Shown: piece after piece, positions 11,584 through 21,407 of the stretch
How the letters are laid out: every line of letters starts with the position of its first letter
Numbering within the stretch: the first letter of the stretch is position 1
Assembly: GCA_905220665.1 (NCBI GenBank)
Contig: CAJNAR010000169.1
Coordinates: 372,001 to 436,000, forward strand
From: Albugo candida
Taxonomy: Eukaryota > Oomycota > Peronosporomycetes > Albuginales > Albuginaceae
Direction: 5' to 3'
DNA: 64,000 bases
Translations under genes and position numbers: made by a program
The notes under the pieces: model-generated
What the model was told of the DNA's origin: nothing
What the model saw: only the letters and a program-made list of their open reading frames with translations
Databases searched by the model: none

Positions 11584-12132
11584 CCTAGTTGTACCACAAT
11601 GATGTGGATTACACTAAAGCGGAGGTGTTTAGTATCCCAATGTTCGAATAGTTACGACGTTTACGTCAGTGACGCATTTGGTTTTAATGAAATATATGAT
11701 GATTACGTTGCAGTATTACCTAACTACCAGTGTATCGGTGCTAAACACATGAAAAACGGTTCACATTCTCTACTCTTTGATTAAGCTGCTCTAATTGGTC
11801 TGATTTGAATGTGTAAGGAGCTGCGTCGTGTGAGAATTTGCTATTTTGCTTTGTAACCAACAGTTGAGTGAAAAAAGACGTGACATCTTGGTGCTTGAAC
11901 CCTAACAAACCGATCGCAACCAAGACAGTCCACTATTACGGTAAACTACAGAGCGATTCGAACACTAGACAAGACTCACGATTCGAGTCAATTCCGAATT
12001 TTAGTTTTGATTATACATCCGTTCCAAGAAGGTTGAAAACGTGTCAATTACGTCTTCAATAGAGCACCACGGTTATAAAAGAGTCAATTATTTGGAATCA
12101 GATAAACAGTGCGTTCAACTCGAAAAGGAGTT
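11584..12132. other. Intergenic region between divergent genes
   Basis: This 549-bp gap separates the start codons of the WD40 gene (- strand) and the poly(A) polymerase gene (+ strand), so it should hold both promoters. A frame at 11868-12062 has no ATG of its own and ends before the next gene. I see no other feature. Confidence 0.4.
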
Positions 12133-14799
12133 ATGACTCAGAACGGTGAGGTTGCCATCGAGACAATGGGACCTTTGGAAAACACTTTAAATATGTACTA
12201 TCCTCACGACAAAATCGAATGGAATCTGTATCCATCCTGCTCTGACGCTGTAAGTCTCGCTCCGCTATCATGTTCGGGTCGAGAAAATATGTCGTATCAG
12301 CATCCCGCGGCATACCACGCTGTGAGTGAGCAATACCCATGGACGTTTGGCTCACCTCAAATCATGAGTCCACAATATCCTGTTTATAAATATCGAAGAA
12401 GACGGAATTCGATGCACAAACCAGCGGATCGAATCAAAGAGAGGAATGGAAAGTCTTTGTGCATACGATACATTACGAAGGGTACGTGTATCTATGGCAA
12501 TAAATGCAAATTCTTTCACGACAAGAATGGAAGCAATACATCCAAGTACGTGAGTAGCAAGCAGGTACATTAATGACTTACATTTTATTATAGACAGAGC
12601 ACTTCTTTTCACGAGAATTACGAAAAGCGTCATCGTTCCATGTCAGCGGAAGGTTCATCTGGAAGTGCTCGTTATGTTCGACGAACTGACGGCAAACCTA
12701 AGAGTCAGCCGCTTTTATACAACATGTACCGTGATGCTTATCATAAGTTATTAATCCTTCTTATCCGGATTATGTATAGCGATTGGGATACTTTCCCATC
12801 ACTCGAAAATTCAATGACAAATACAATCAAAAGTCGTCGAAACAATTCTGGCGCTTCCAAGCTTTTCTTCCGAGATGCAGTTCTCAAGCAACAGGCAAAA
12901 ACGTCCTCGGAAGACTCCTCCAACCAGAAGGAAGGAAACTTCGTAACTTCGTCAAGCACTGGAAAAACAAAAAAACTCGATCCGGAATTCAGAAGTCGAC
13001 GGGATCGAAATCAAGACAATCAAAGCGTGGTTGTGGATTTGGACTCTCCTCCATATTGCGATGAATCCTACGAGGCCATGCCGACTCTATACACGACACC
13101 AAATAAGGAATTCTCATCCGGACAATTCGAGTATACCAATGTATACCCGAACGCTCTTGATTCCAATGAGCAAACAAGTCGCTTCAGGTGCATTCCACTG
13201 CTCGTTTCGCTGTATAGGAGAGCTTGTTGACTGACTCGTCATCTAAGTGAGCTGAGTAGAGAAATGGAAGCTTTTGTGGAGCGTTTGGATGCCGAAGTCT
13301 TTTACTTAGAACACCACCAGCGTCAAGCGATTGCAAGCTTACAGAAAGTAGTGCAGGAACTCTGGCATGACGCTCTTATTGAGATCTACGGGTCAACGTA
13401 CACGCGCTTGGCGCTTTCAACAAGCGATATTGATTGTGTTCTGGTATCTCCGTCCTGCGAGCACAATTCGCCAAGTTGTGTCCTGCAAGAAATCGCGAAT
13501 CGGATCGCATTGCAACCCAACTTATATCGTCTGGAACTCTTGACGAATGCGAAAATCCCCGTTCTCAAGGTGGTGTACCAAGTTAAAAGCCAAACCGGTC
13601 AAATGCGATCAATTCTTCTCGATCTGACATGTGCTCATTCACCTGGACATTCGGGGTTGAGCGCACGAGATCTCGTATTTTCATACCAGACGCAAATGCC
13701 GGCATTACGTCCGCTTGTGCTCGTCCTAAAACGCCATCTCAAAGCATTGGGTTTGTATTTTTTCGTAAAATTGCTACTGAAAGTCTCACTGAATGCGCAG
13801 GGTTGAATTGTGCGTTCACTGGCGGTTTATCATCGTACGCGTTGGTCTTGTTGGTCGTTCGATTCCTTCAGGTAAATGTCCTTCTCGAACACACGTCGAA
13901 TCTCCAAATAACGCTACAGACAGGCATGTGGCGATTATCACCAGCGAATTGAGGAACCATTCTTTCCACCGGGTCGGTGGAATGAACAAGATGACACATG
14001 TCCAGAAAAGTCTCCAGTCGACTCAAGCTCACTGTACGTCTTCACGCGCGAATCAAGTTCGAGTTTATGGAAAGCGGATATCGGCGCTTTGCTTTTGTTG
14101 TTTCTCGAAACGTACACGACGTTCGACTTTCGACGCTTTGGAATATCTGTGGAACATGGCGGGTATGTTCTCTCACTATGCGATCGAGCCAAACTCACAG
14201 TTTTGTGCTTTATGTCTAGAGAATTCTACTTGCTAGGAATCGATCACGCCTGCATGGATCCTGGAAGCGTCATCAAGCCTATGATCAGTGATCCGATGCA
14301 GCCGGGACGAATGATAGGAAGCTGTTTTCGTCTGCATGAGGTTGATATATTTCCCTTCCTTACCGCCGATCATAACGCACTCTGTAGGTCCTTCGCGCGT
14401 GGTCCGATCTCTACCAGCATTTATGCTCGCACGGTGAACTGAGTCAAATGCTTCCAGCTGTATGAGAGAAAAAAGTCATTGTCCGAGTCAATTGTCAACT
14501 CGACAAAAGATGCCAAAGCTCTCAATGTTGAGCGAATGTGGAAGCGCCGTTCGCGTTATAGAAAATGTCATCTCATTCGCAATAGAGTTATTGCAAAATG
14601 TTCAAAATCGCAGCGGACGCACACGCATGAATTCCTCAATCTGCTCTTTCGTGATCGATCGTCTTCTCTCCTGCATTTCCTGGATAAAATCTGTCATCAC
14701 TCGAATAAGTTTTTCTTTGACTTGCCCCGACATCATCCGACCGCTTTCATACTCATTAGCGATGGATGCCAATTCGTCATCGTCTTCCAGCATGAATGA
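12133..14799 (+). CDS. CCCH zinc-finger non-canonical poly(A) polymerase (TRF4/PAPD-like)
   Basis: Seven exons fit: 12133-12545, 12594-13187, 13248-13750, 13801-13871, 13924-14162, 14220-14383 and 14444-14799 (about 779 aa). A CCCH finger lies at C110-x8-C119-x5-C125-x3-H129. A long low-complexity linker follows. The nucleotidyltransferase core has G384-S385 with the D396-x-D398 metal pair and a third Asp at D461 in LLDLT. The PAP-associated domain shows NCAFTGGLSSYALVLLVVRFLQ across the fourth and fifth exons, then DIGALLLLFLETY and GISVEHGG. The predicted role is 3' tailing of RNA in nucleus or cytoplasm; a CCCH finger fused to this core would give RNA targeting (inference). The 3' end runs about 200 bp into the TrpRS gene on the other strand, so the last exon end is the least certain part. 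Confidence 0.85.
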
Positions 14800-16170
14800 C
14801 AAATATTGGAAGGGAATATCCAGTTTCAAATTCGCACCGTACTTCTCATGATCTGCTCGTGTTTCTCCGCCGCCGCTGAAAGCGTACCGTTTGATTTTTG
14901 TAGCGATTTCTTCGGCCGAGTCGGACAGATAAATCGTTGTGGACGCTTTACTTGCACTCATTTTCGTACTGCTTCCTTGTAATGCGGGAAAAAACTTGGA
15001 ATATATTGTTGCTGGTTTGAGGTAGTCCAAACGTGAGGCGACGTCGCGTGTCATCCGAAAGTACGGGTCCTGATCGATTGCGCATGGAATTAGACAACGG
15101 AGATTCTTACGGCCACCGAATGGGATTGGAAATGTCTCTGGGAACGATGGAACGGCTTGGACGGCGGGGAACGCTGATTTCCCGATATTGTCGGAGCCAG
15201 TGAAGCCGAAAATCCCTCGCGCTTGATTGTATGTGACGCACTTTTGGACTTTTAGAACTTGAGGATACAGATGTTGGATGTAATCGGTATTGGCGAAGAT
15301 AAATGTTTTGTTTACGTCGAAGCCACACGTAATGATATCTTTGACGTTTTCCAGCATCATACGACGACTTTCTTCGAGTGTTTGGTCGCGGAACAAAAAC
15401 TTTTCGTCGTCTGTCAATTGGATGACGAGCGGAACTTGGAAGACTTTTTGCAGCCAGGCGTTGAACGTGAATGGGATCAGATGCCCCATATGTAGACTTC
15501 CCGATGACGGGCCTCGACCCGTGTACAAGTAGAAGGATTCGCCTTTTTCGTATGCGTCTAAAAGGTCATTGAGATCGCGATGCGCGAAAAAAAATCCACG
15601 ACGAAGATATCGATGTGCCTTGTGCCCCGTTAGTCGTTCAAAACGGTCTACAACGGTGGAATCGAGTTTCGAACAACCAAACTGCTCAATAAGTTTGTCG
15701 TAATTGACGCCATTTTCTGCCTCAACGTCCCACGGTGTCACGATTTGCCCTTGGTCGTGTGACTCGGTTTGAAAAGTTGCTTGACGAAGGAGAAGTTGCC
15801 CTTGACTGGGAAGCGTCTCTTTCTCGTCGTGTAAAGGATCTTCCTGTTTAGATTGACTGAATTCTTTCTTTTTCTTCTTCAATGCAACTTTCTTTTCTTT
15901 TTTTGCTTTATTTTTAGAGGGTTGTGTATCCTTGTTGACTTCTTTTTTAGCGGGCGCTTTTGCTGGTTTAGGTGGCGTAAAGTCCTTTCCGGTTTGAGCT
16001 TTATATTGCTCTTTGAGGGTAAGAAGTTCTTCAACAAGGCGTGTGATTGCATCTTTGTTCTTCTCGGGATTCTTCTCATTTTTAAGATCGCGAATTTCGT
16101 TTCCTTTTGCAGTAATTGCCGCCAAGACTTGTTCCTCCGTCATATGTTTTGACTTGTTACTAAACACCAA
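14602..16170 (-). CDS. Tryptophanyl-tRNA synthetase, cytosolic type
   Basis: A single exon encodes 522 aa. The class I signatures are present: the HIGH-type motif H227-MGH and the KMSKS-type motif K403-MSAS. The family core TPWDVEAENGVNYDKLI, RRGFFFAHRD, YTGRGPSSGSLHMGHL and NIYSKFFPALQGS-like stretches match eukaryotic TrpRS. The first 60 residues form a WHEP-like helical hairpin, followed by a lysine-rich linker (about 60-115) typical of eukaryotic tRNA-binding extensions. It charges tRNA-Trp with tryptophan in the cytosol. There is no clear mitochondrial presequence. The start lies 81 bp downstream of the NAA15 stop on the same strand. Confidence 0.96.
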   Translation of the reverse strand: MVFSNKSKHMTEEQVLAAITAKGNEIRDLKNEKNPEKNKDAITRLVEELLTLKEQYKAQTGKDFTPPKPAKAPAKKEVNKDTQPSKNKAKKEKKVALKKKKKEFSQSKQEDPLHDEKETLPSQGQLLLRQATFQTESHDQGQIVTPWDVEAENGVNYDKLIEQFGCSKLDSTVVDRFERLTGHKAHRYLRRGFFFAHRDLNDLLDAYEKGESFYLYTGRGPSSGSLHMGHLIPFTFNAWLQKVFQVPLVIQLTDDEKFLFRDQTLEESRRMMLENVKDIITCGFDVNKTFIFANTDYIQHLYPQVLKVQKCVTYNQARGIFGFTGSDNIGKSAFPAVQAVPSFPETFPIPFGGRKNLRCLIPCAIDQDPYFRMTRDVASRLDYLKPATIYSKFFPALQGSSTKMSASKASTTIYLSDSAEEIATKIKRYAFSGGGETRADHEKYGANLKLDIPFQYLSFMLEDDDELASIANEYESGRMMSGQVKEKLIRVMTDFIQEMQERRRSITKEQIEEFMRVRPLRF

Positions 16171-16251
16171 TGGCCACTAATTCCGATGTGGTCAAACGTA
16201 CATAACGTTCGATGATGGATTGCTCCATGACTGCTACATTTTTATTTCAAA

Positions 16252-18687
16252 TCAACTTACACTATCTAATTTTAACTCACTCTGATACATCTGAATTATT
16301 CTGCCCACGTCTCCCTGTCCTTCGGAGACCAACTCTTGCTGTACTTTACTTTGAAATATTTCCACACGCGTCCACCAATCGCGTTGATCATTCGATGAAT
16401 GCATACACTGTTTCGCCTTTAACAACGCTTGAAGGCACAATAAAAACCGTTCTTTTCGTAGGGCCACATCAAATGCCGCAAAGTGCGTTTCCAAACGATC
16501 GGCCGCATGCTTTTGTAATGTTACCACAAACTTCCACGCTTCCTCTAGTGCAGGCTTTCTCAGCAGCTCATGACCTAATGGATCCAAGTCTTTTGGAATT
16601 ACTTTGGTGTTATTCCGTTTGCTTTTATCTTTTTCTTTTTCCTTTTCTTTTTCTTTCTCCATCTCTTTCATTTGTGCCAGACGCATCTCCTCCTCCTTCT
16701 TCTTAAACTCAGCTTTACGTGCTTTTGCCTGTGCCCGTTTTGCTTTCTTCTTATCAGCCACTAAGAGTGTTCCAAATCCATTGCAAGTTTCAGAGGCTAT
16801 ACGTTCCTCATACAACGCCAAGTACGTAGTGATGATCCCGAGTGCTGCTTGAACGTACATCGGATGTTTATATATCGAGTCACAAAACGACAAAACCTGA
16901 ACATAAGCGCGTAAAGTCATTTTACGAACACAATATGTATGGAAATCGAATTGGTCGTCTTCAAAATCTTGAAAATGCTTATCGATTGCATTGAATTGCT
17001 TTAACGCCATTCCAAATTGCTTCTGACGAAAGTGACTACGGCCACATGCTAATTCGTACCACATACATTGCATTTCATTCAAATTTTGCTGTGGATCGCC
17101 TTCGTGTCGTGTGAACAAAGCGATGGTTGAACTCGCTTCTTGCACACGATCGGCACGAAGGAGATACTTTGTGGCTTTATTGTTGATGTAACGATCACTG
17201 AGATCTAATTTTCGAGCGTGTATCATGACGTCCGCAGCTGCACTGAACTCATTCTGATGCTTGTAAATTCTTCCTTTGCGTTGATGAAAATCTAAAACGT
17301 TTGGTTCGGAATCGATACATTTTTCGATATGTTCCAAAGCTTTATCGTACTTTTCCAAGCGATCAAAGTGCTGGGCAGCTAAATAGTGTGTCCACAACAA
17401 CGTCTTTTCCGCGGAGGGTGCCTTTACACAAGTTTTGAATGTGACAGGGATGTCGAGTGTTTGATGTTGTTCGAGTGTCTGCAGATACGCGACCAGTAGT
17501 TTCTCGAGAATCACAACCTTGTCCTTGTGCTCTTCGCTCTTATACAACCTCCTCATCTCGGAACCCACCGATGGTACGCCACACAAAAGTTGACGTCGAA
17601 GGTATTCGTCCAATAGAATTTTAAATTCATCACCAGTTGTCAGATCCAGAAGGAGACGAAGATATGTAAGTGACGCAGATACATTACTTTTTTCGATATA
17701 ATGTTTGCGCTTTTGATCGTAATATTGGACAAGAACACTCACGTGATTGGAGAGATTTGAATCACGTTTGAATTTGGGACAATTAGAGAGCAATTGTGGA
17801 CAATCATACTGAAAATAAGTTTTCTTCTGAATCAACGCGGACTGTAAACCATGATGATAAATGAAATTGTCAACATTGATATCCAAAAGTTCTTCATACG
17901 CGATAACAGCTTCGTCGTATCGTTCCAATTGAACGAGAAATTCTGCTTTTTTCTGTCGCCATGCCAGAGTGTCGAGAATGAAGTTCTTCTTTTCCATCAG
18001 ATGCTCCAAAGCCTTGTCGATATTTCCAGATTCTTGAAGCAACTGATTCTGGTACAAATACATTTCACTGTCCTCGTAACTTGGGGACGCATTCGGCTCC
18101 AATGTGCCGACATATTTGTTGATAATGTCAATTGCCATTTGATAGTTTCCGAGCAAGTGATGCGCAATTGCAAATCCAATCCAATTGTTTCGATTATTGG
18201 GCATTAACGTTAAAATAGCACGTCGTGTTTCAGCAAAACCGCGTAGATCGCGCATCTGAACTTGTAACAGATATAAATCCCTCAAAATCTGCACATTTTG
18301 AGGATCCAATCGGATGGCATTCCGATAGCACTTTATTGCTTCGTGATAGTTACGATCGGAACGATACAATAAGCCATATACATGCCAGCAAACATGACTT
18401 TTAAGGTCGTTTTTCAGGCCTAAACGAGCAAACTCATAAGCTTCCTCCTTTCTACCATTCATGCAGCTGAGGAGGAGTCCCTTCATAGCCAGCGTTTCGC
18501 CATGTTCTGGATACTTTTTCAGAATGAGGTCGGACGTTTTCAGTCCTTTTTTATATTGTTTCAGTTCATAGTGTTTCTGAATGAAAGATAAGTTTACAAT
18601 TGTGTAGTACACTATGAGGATACGTACCACAATGGATCGAAAGAGTGAGGCTTCCTTGGACGGTAAGTGACGCGAGTGCACTGTCAT
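16252..18687 (-). CDS. NAA15: NatA auxiliary subunit (NAA15 homologue)
   Basis: NAA15 anchors the N-terminal acetyltransferase NatA to ribosomes. The protein opens with the family start LPSKEASLFRSIV, then KHYELKQYKKGLK, EHGETLAMKGLLL, KSHVCWHVYGLLYRSD and ILRDLYLLQVQMRDL, followed by TPR-like helical repeats to the C-terminus. The unspliced frame is 811 aa. A 51-nt segment at 18577-18627 has perfect GTACGT...TTCAG ends and, when removed, joins SIV to KHYEL as in other NAA15 proteins, giving about 794 aa. Because it is a multiple of three without stops, it is invisible to a simple ORF scan. A charged KEKE-type tract near residues 675-690 is encoded by a simple repeat. Confidence 0.94.
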   Translation of the reverse strand: MTVHSRHLPSKEASLFRSIVVRILIVYYTIVNLSFIQKHYELKQYKKGLKTSDLILKKYPEHGETLAMKGLLLSCMNGRKEEAYEFARLGLKNDLKSHVCWHVYGLLYRSDRNYHEAIKCYRNAIRLDPQNVQILRDLYLLQVQMRDLRGFAETRRAILTLMPNNRNNWIGFAIAHHLLGNYQMAIDIINKYVGTLEPNASPSYEDSEMYLYQNQLLQESGNIDKALEHLMEKKNFILDTLAWRQKKAEFLVQLERYDEAVIAYEELLDINVDNFIYHHGLQSALIQKKTYFQYDCPQLLSNCPKFKRDSNLSNHVSVLVQYYDQKRKHYIEKSNVSASLTYLRLLLDLTTGDEFKILLDEYLRRQLLCGVPSVGSEMRRLYKSEEHKDKVVILEKLLVAYLQTLEQHQTLDIPVTFKTCVKAPSAEKTLLWTHYLAAQHFDRLEKYDKALEHIEKCIDSEPNVLDFHQRKGRIYKHQNEFSAAADVMIHARKLDLSDRYINNKATKYLLRADRVQEASSTIALFTRHEGDPQQNLNEMQCMWYELACGRSHFRQKQFGMALKQFNAIDKHFQDFEDDQFDFHTYCVRKMTLRAYVQVLSFCDSIYKHPMYVQAALGIITTYLALYEERIASETCNGFGTLLVADKKKAKRAQAKARKAEFKKKEEEMRLAQMKEMEKEKEKEKEKDKSKRNNTKVIPKDLDPLGHELLRKPALEEAWKFVVTLQKHAADRLETHFAAFDVALRKERFLLCLQALLKAKQCMHSSNDQRDWWTRVEIFQSKVQQELVSEGQGDVGRIIQMYQSELKLDSVS
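16622..16670. repeat. Simple repeat encoding a Lys-Glu tract
   Basis: Runs of CTTTTT/CTTTTC on the + strand encode an alternating KEKEKEKEKEKD segment within the NAA15 gene. Such tracts expand by slippage and often differ between isolates. Confidence 0.7.
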
Positions 18688-18810
18688 TATAAGATACGGT
18701 GGAAATGATTGGCGAGAAGCGTTTAATACGTGTGGTGCAAAGAAGAGTAAAGTGTTTAAAACTGTTCATATTATTTGATAGTTACTACCAAAACGAATGT
18801 AACCAGCGTT

Positions 18811-19419
18811 TTAATCGGTCGACTTGGACGCATTGTTCAGGTGCAGCGAAGTGTCCAATGGTACAATATACGGTGCGATGTACGGCTTCATTACCGCTTG
18901 ATAGATCACTTGAGCTCCCTACCAATATCAGATTAGTAAAAAGCATTGGTCCAATCAGAATTCATCGTACCATTGTACTGGGAAGGAAGCACCACACAAG
19001 AAAACCAACCTTGACGAAGAAATACATAGGCAAGCTACATAGTCAAGAGATAATAACATACTTTAGGATAAAATTCCACAATCCAAAACTCATTCGAACC
19101 TTGAGAACACATAATCCAACACCGGCTCAATCAGACAGAAAACCGCGTACACAATCCAATACGCAAGCCAAACTTTACTGCTCGTTGATGACACTTTATC
19201 CGCAGCCCGGAAAGATTGATACGATGGATAGACAAACCCAACCAGTTTGACCATCAACGGTTGTCCCCCGATCGCATACAGCAGAGCAAGTGCAATCGTA
19301 GAAATCGTAACAAAAATATAGAACTTATCAATCCCTGTTTTCTTCTCCAATTCCACAATTTTCGGAATGCCTCCCAAACGCTTTGATAAATGTTCTTTAG
19401 AGTGAACGATTGCTTCCAT
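18811..19419 (-). CDS. REEP/Yop1 (TB2/DP1/HVA22) family ER-shaping protein
   Basis: Three exons fit: 19100-19419, 18971-19034 and 18811-18918, with introns of 65 and 52 nt, giving 163 aa. The family features are seen in order: LSKRLGGIPKIVELEKKTGIDK, a hydrophobic hairpin (YIFVTISTIALALLYAIGG), the YPSYQSFRA signature, WLAYWIVYAVFCLIEP, and after the first intron YFFVKVGFLVWCFLP followed by GAQVIYQAVMKPYI. The frame is restored only by these splice sites, which supports them. Members insert hairpins into the ER membrane and curve tubules. The start is ATG 19419 rather than the upstream in-frame TTG. Confidence 0.9.
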
Positions 19420-19663
19420 TCTCAAAGTATCAGCTCAATGAAATTAACAATTTGGATGTAAGAACGACCCCTTTGACTTTCCAACTGGTATAGGTCGACG
19501 ATTGGCTGAAAATTGCTAGCCTCTTATTTTCCAATCATCTGTATAAAGACTAAATTAATTTCCAATCGAAATAACGTATCGCGTCACACGTCCCTGCGAC
19601 ATGCTTCTATTTTTCTTTCTTGGAAATGGATGAGAAAGCGTGCGGCTTTTTGACCCGTAAAGT

Positions 19664-20469
19664 ATGACACTGGAGATATCTACATCCTCGCTTGTATGCT
19701 GCTCATTTATGGGATTGCATCAAGTGCAAACTGATCAAATAGCAGCACTGATGAAGATCGCAGCCAAGCCAGAAGAGTACGAAATTGCAGGCATACAAAC
19801 GCATTGCGGGAGCTCACGCACGAGAAACCAATCGGTTGTTCAGACTTTTGTTTACATTCGATGTAATGAAACGATTTCCGCATTTTTTTGTGAGAAATTT
19901 GGGTACGATCGCTCGATTTTATACACTTTCCTTTACTCATGCAAAACTTTAGTACTGCAGCTCGGCATTTATTGAAGGGAGAAATGTATTGTATTCGTTG
20001 TCGGAGGTCTGAGATGAACTTTCCAATAAACGAACCGAATGCGAATACAGAAGAAGACTTGGAAGGAGAATGTCTTACTCCAGAAGCGGTCTCAAGTTTA
20101 TTAGATATCGTTGGCGATGCAATTGTAGATATTCATGACGCTTTCCAAAGATTTTCAGTTGGTAGTGATGCGGACGCAAAACTCACATTCTCAGGCCTGT
20201 TTCAAGCGCTTGAATTAGTCGGTCGAAAGTATTGGCGCTCGCATGGAAGGAAAAGCAGTGATTTTCTCGGTGCAGGAAATGTTCATACCATCCTTCAAAA
20301 TCTGATCAAGTCGCATGACATATCTGTAAAAAAAATTCCGTATCACAATGTACAAAGACCGTTTTTAACTTATATCGATTTCATTGCGGTATATGCAAAG
20401 TTCATAACAGAGCTGAACCGACCTCACTTTTGGAAGGTACGCTCTAATTTCGATCAGTTGTACAAGTAA
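19664..20469 (+). CDS. Hypothetical protein, exon structure uncertain
   Basis: Two reading blocks look genuinely coding. The first, about 19755-19870, reads AYKRIAGAHARETNRLF...DVMKRFPHFFVRN. It joins by a 58-nt intron (donor near 19902, acceptor before 19960) to the second, which runs to the stop at 20467-20469 and contains EDLEGECLTPEAVSSLLDIVGDAIVDIHDAF. A region with LTFSGLFQALELVGRKYW and FLTYIDFIAVYAKF is spaced like a pair of helices around a loop and weakly recalls EF-hand pairing, without canonical calcium residues. The first exon and start codon are unresolved; ATG 19664 is one candidate. No family is recognised. Confidence 0.5.
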
Positions 20470-21407
20470 GAAATATATTGCCATGGCGCACATTTTCAAT
20501 ATATACTTGGGAGAAAACCTGCTATGTCGTGCATGTAGTGCAAATCGCACTGCTTGATATTATCAACTATTACCGGTACAACAGCCCAATTTACTATATT
20601 ACTTCTGCACGCAAGGTGAAAGGGGGACGGTTTTAGAGCAACGAATAACGTGGCCAGAAGACGATGCACGTGGAATGTTTGTCGATACCTTCTGGTTGAG
20701 TCGCCTTATTCAGACCTCGCTACATGAACAGTAGTAATAAAACACACTTGCAAGTATAGTGGTACACTGTTCACTCGTAGTTTAGTATACGAGGATACAC
20801 TCGCAGTTATACAGATTCGTGCCGTCACATTCTCATCAGAATCGATCAGATAGATGACAAGCGTCTGGAGTGGGTGGATATTAAACAGATATACATTTTC
20901 TCTACCAATTTTTGAATTAATTGTTTGACCCTTGTCTCACACCGTGTATTATACACTTCGTGCGAACTGTCCGCAATATTATTACAATGAAACGGACGGA
21001 ACCGTATTTCCTGCTACTGCTCAGACCAGAATCCTTTCTATTAAATATTGACGAACGGAGGTGGGAGATATCTACTATCCCGCCATAATATGTTGCTATT
21101 GCAGTCAATCGCGTTTACCTCTTACAATCATTCTGTCGATATCGATATCTCCAACTTCAACCCACTATACGGTATACGTTGAGGAAGAGCGATTGGACTT
21201 TTGTCTTCTCTTCCCTGCGGAACAGTATACATATAACAGGTTATTTTCTATACCAGTTTCGCATAGGTGAGTAGTACTTGTGCCCTCACATTTACGAACT
21301 TTTCAACAACTTATCACTGTTCTTATTGTACAAAAGTGATTGTTTCTCGGTTCAAAGGCAAAAACCAACCCGATCAATCCCTACAGCAATCACAAACATC
21401 ATCAAAC
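20470..21407. other. Intergenic region without recognisable gene
   Basis: Short frames only (for example 21061-21270 + and 20917-21108 -), none with motifs. The region should contain the promoter of the giant acidic-protein gene that begins at 21408. I see no repeat or RNA gene. Confidence 0.45.

Noticed and set aside
12783..13064. Alternative frame in the poly(A) polymerase linker and a possible 49-nt intron before it
   Set aside because: The splice leads to an immediate stop, and the overlapping frame joins in phase to the next exon.
14462..14851. Separate + strand frame opposite the TrpRS C-terminus
   Set aside because: Out of phase with the poly(A) polymerase exons and without motifs.
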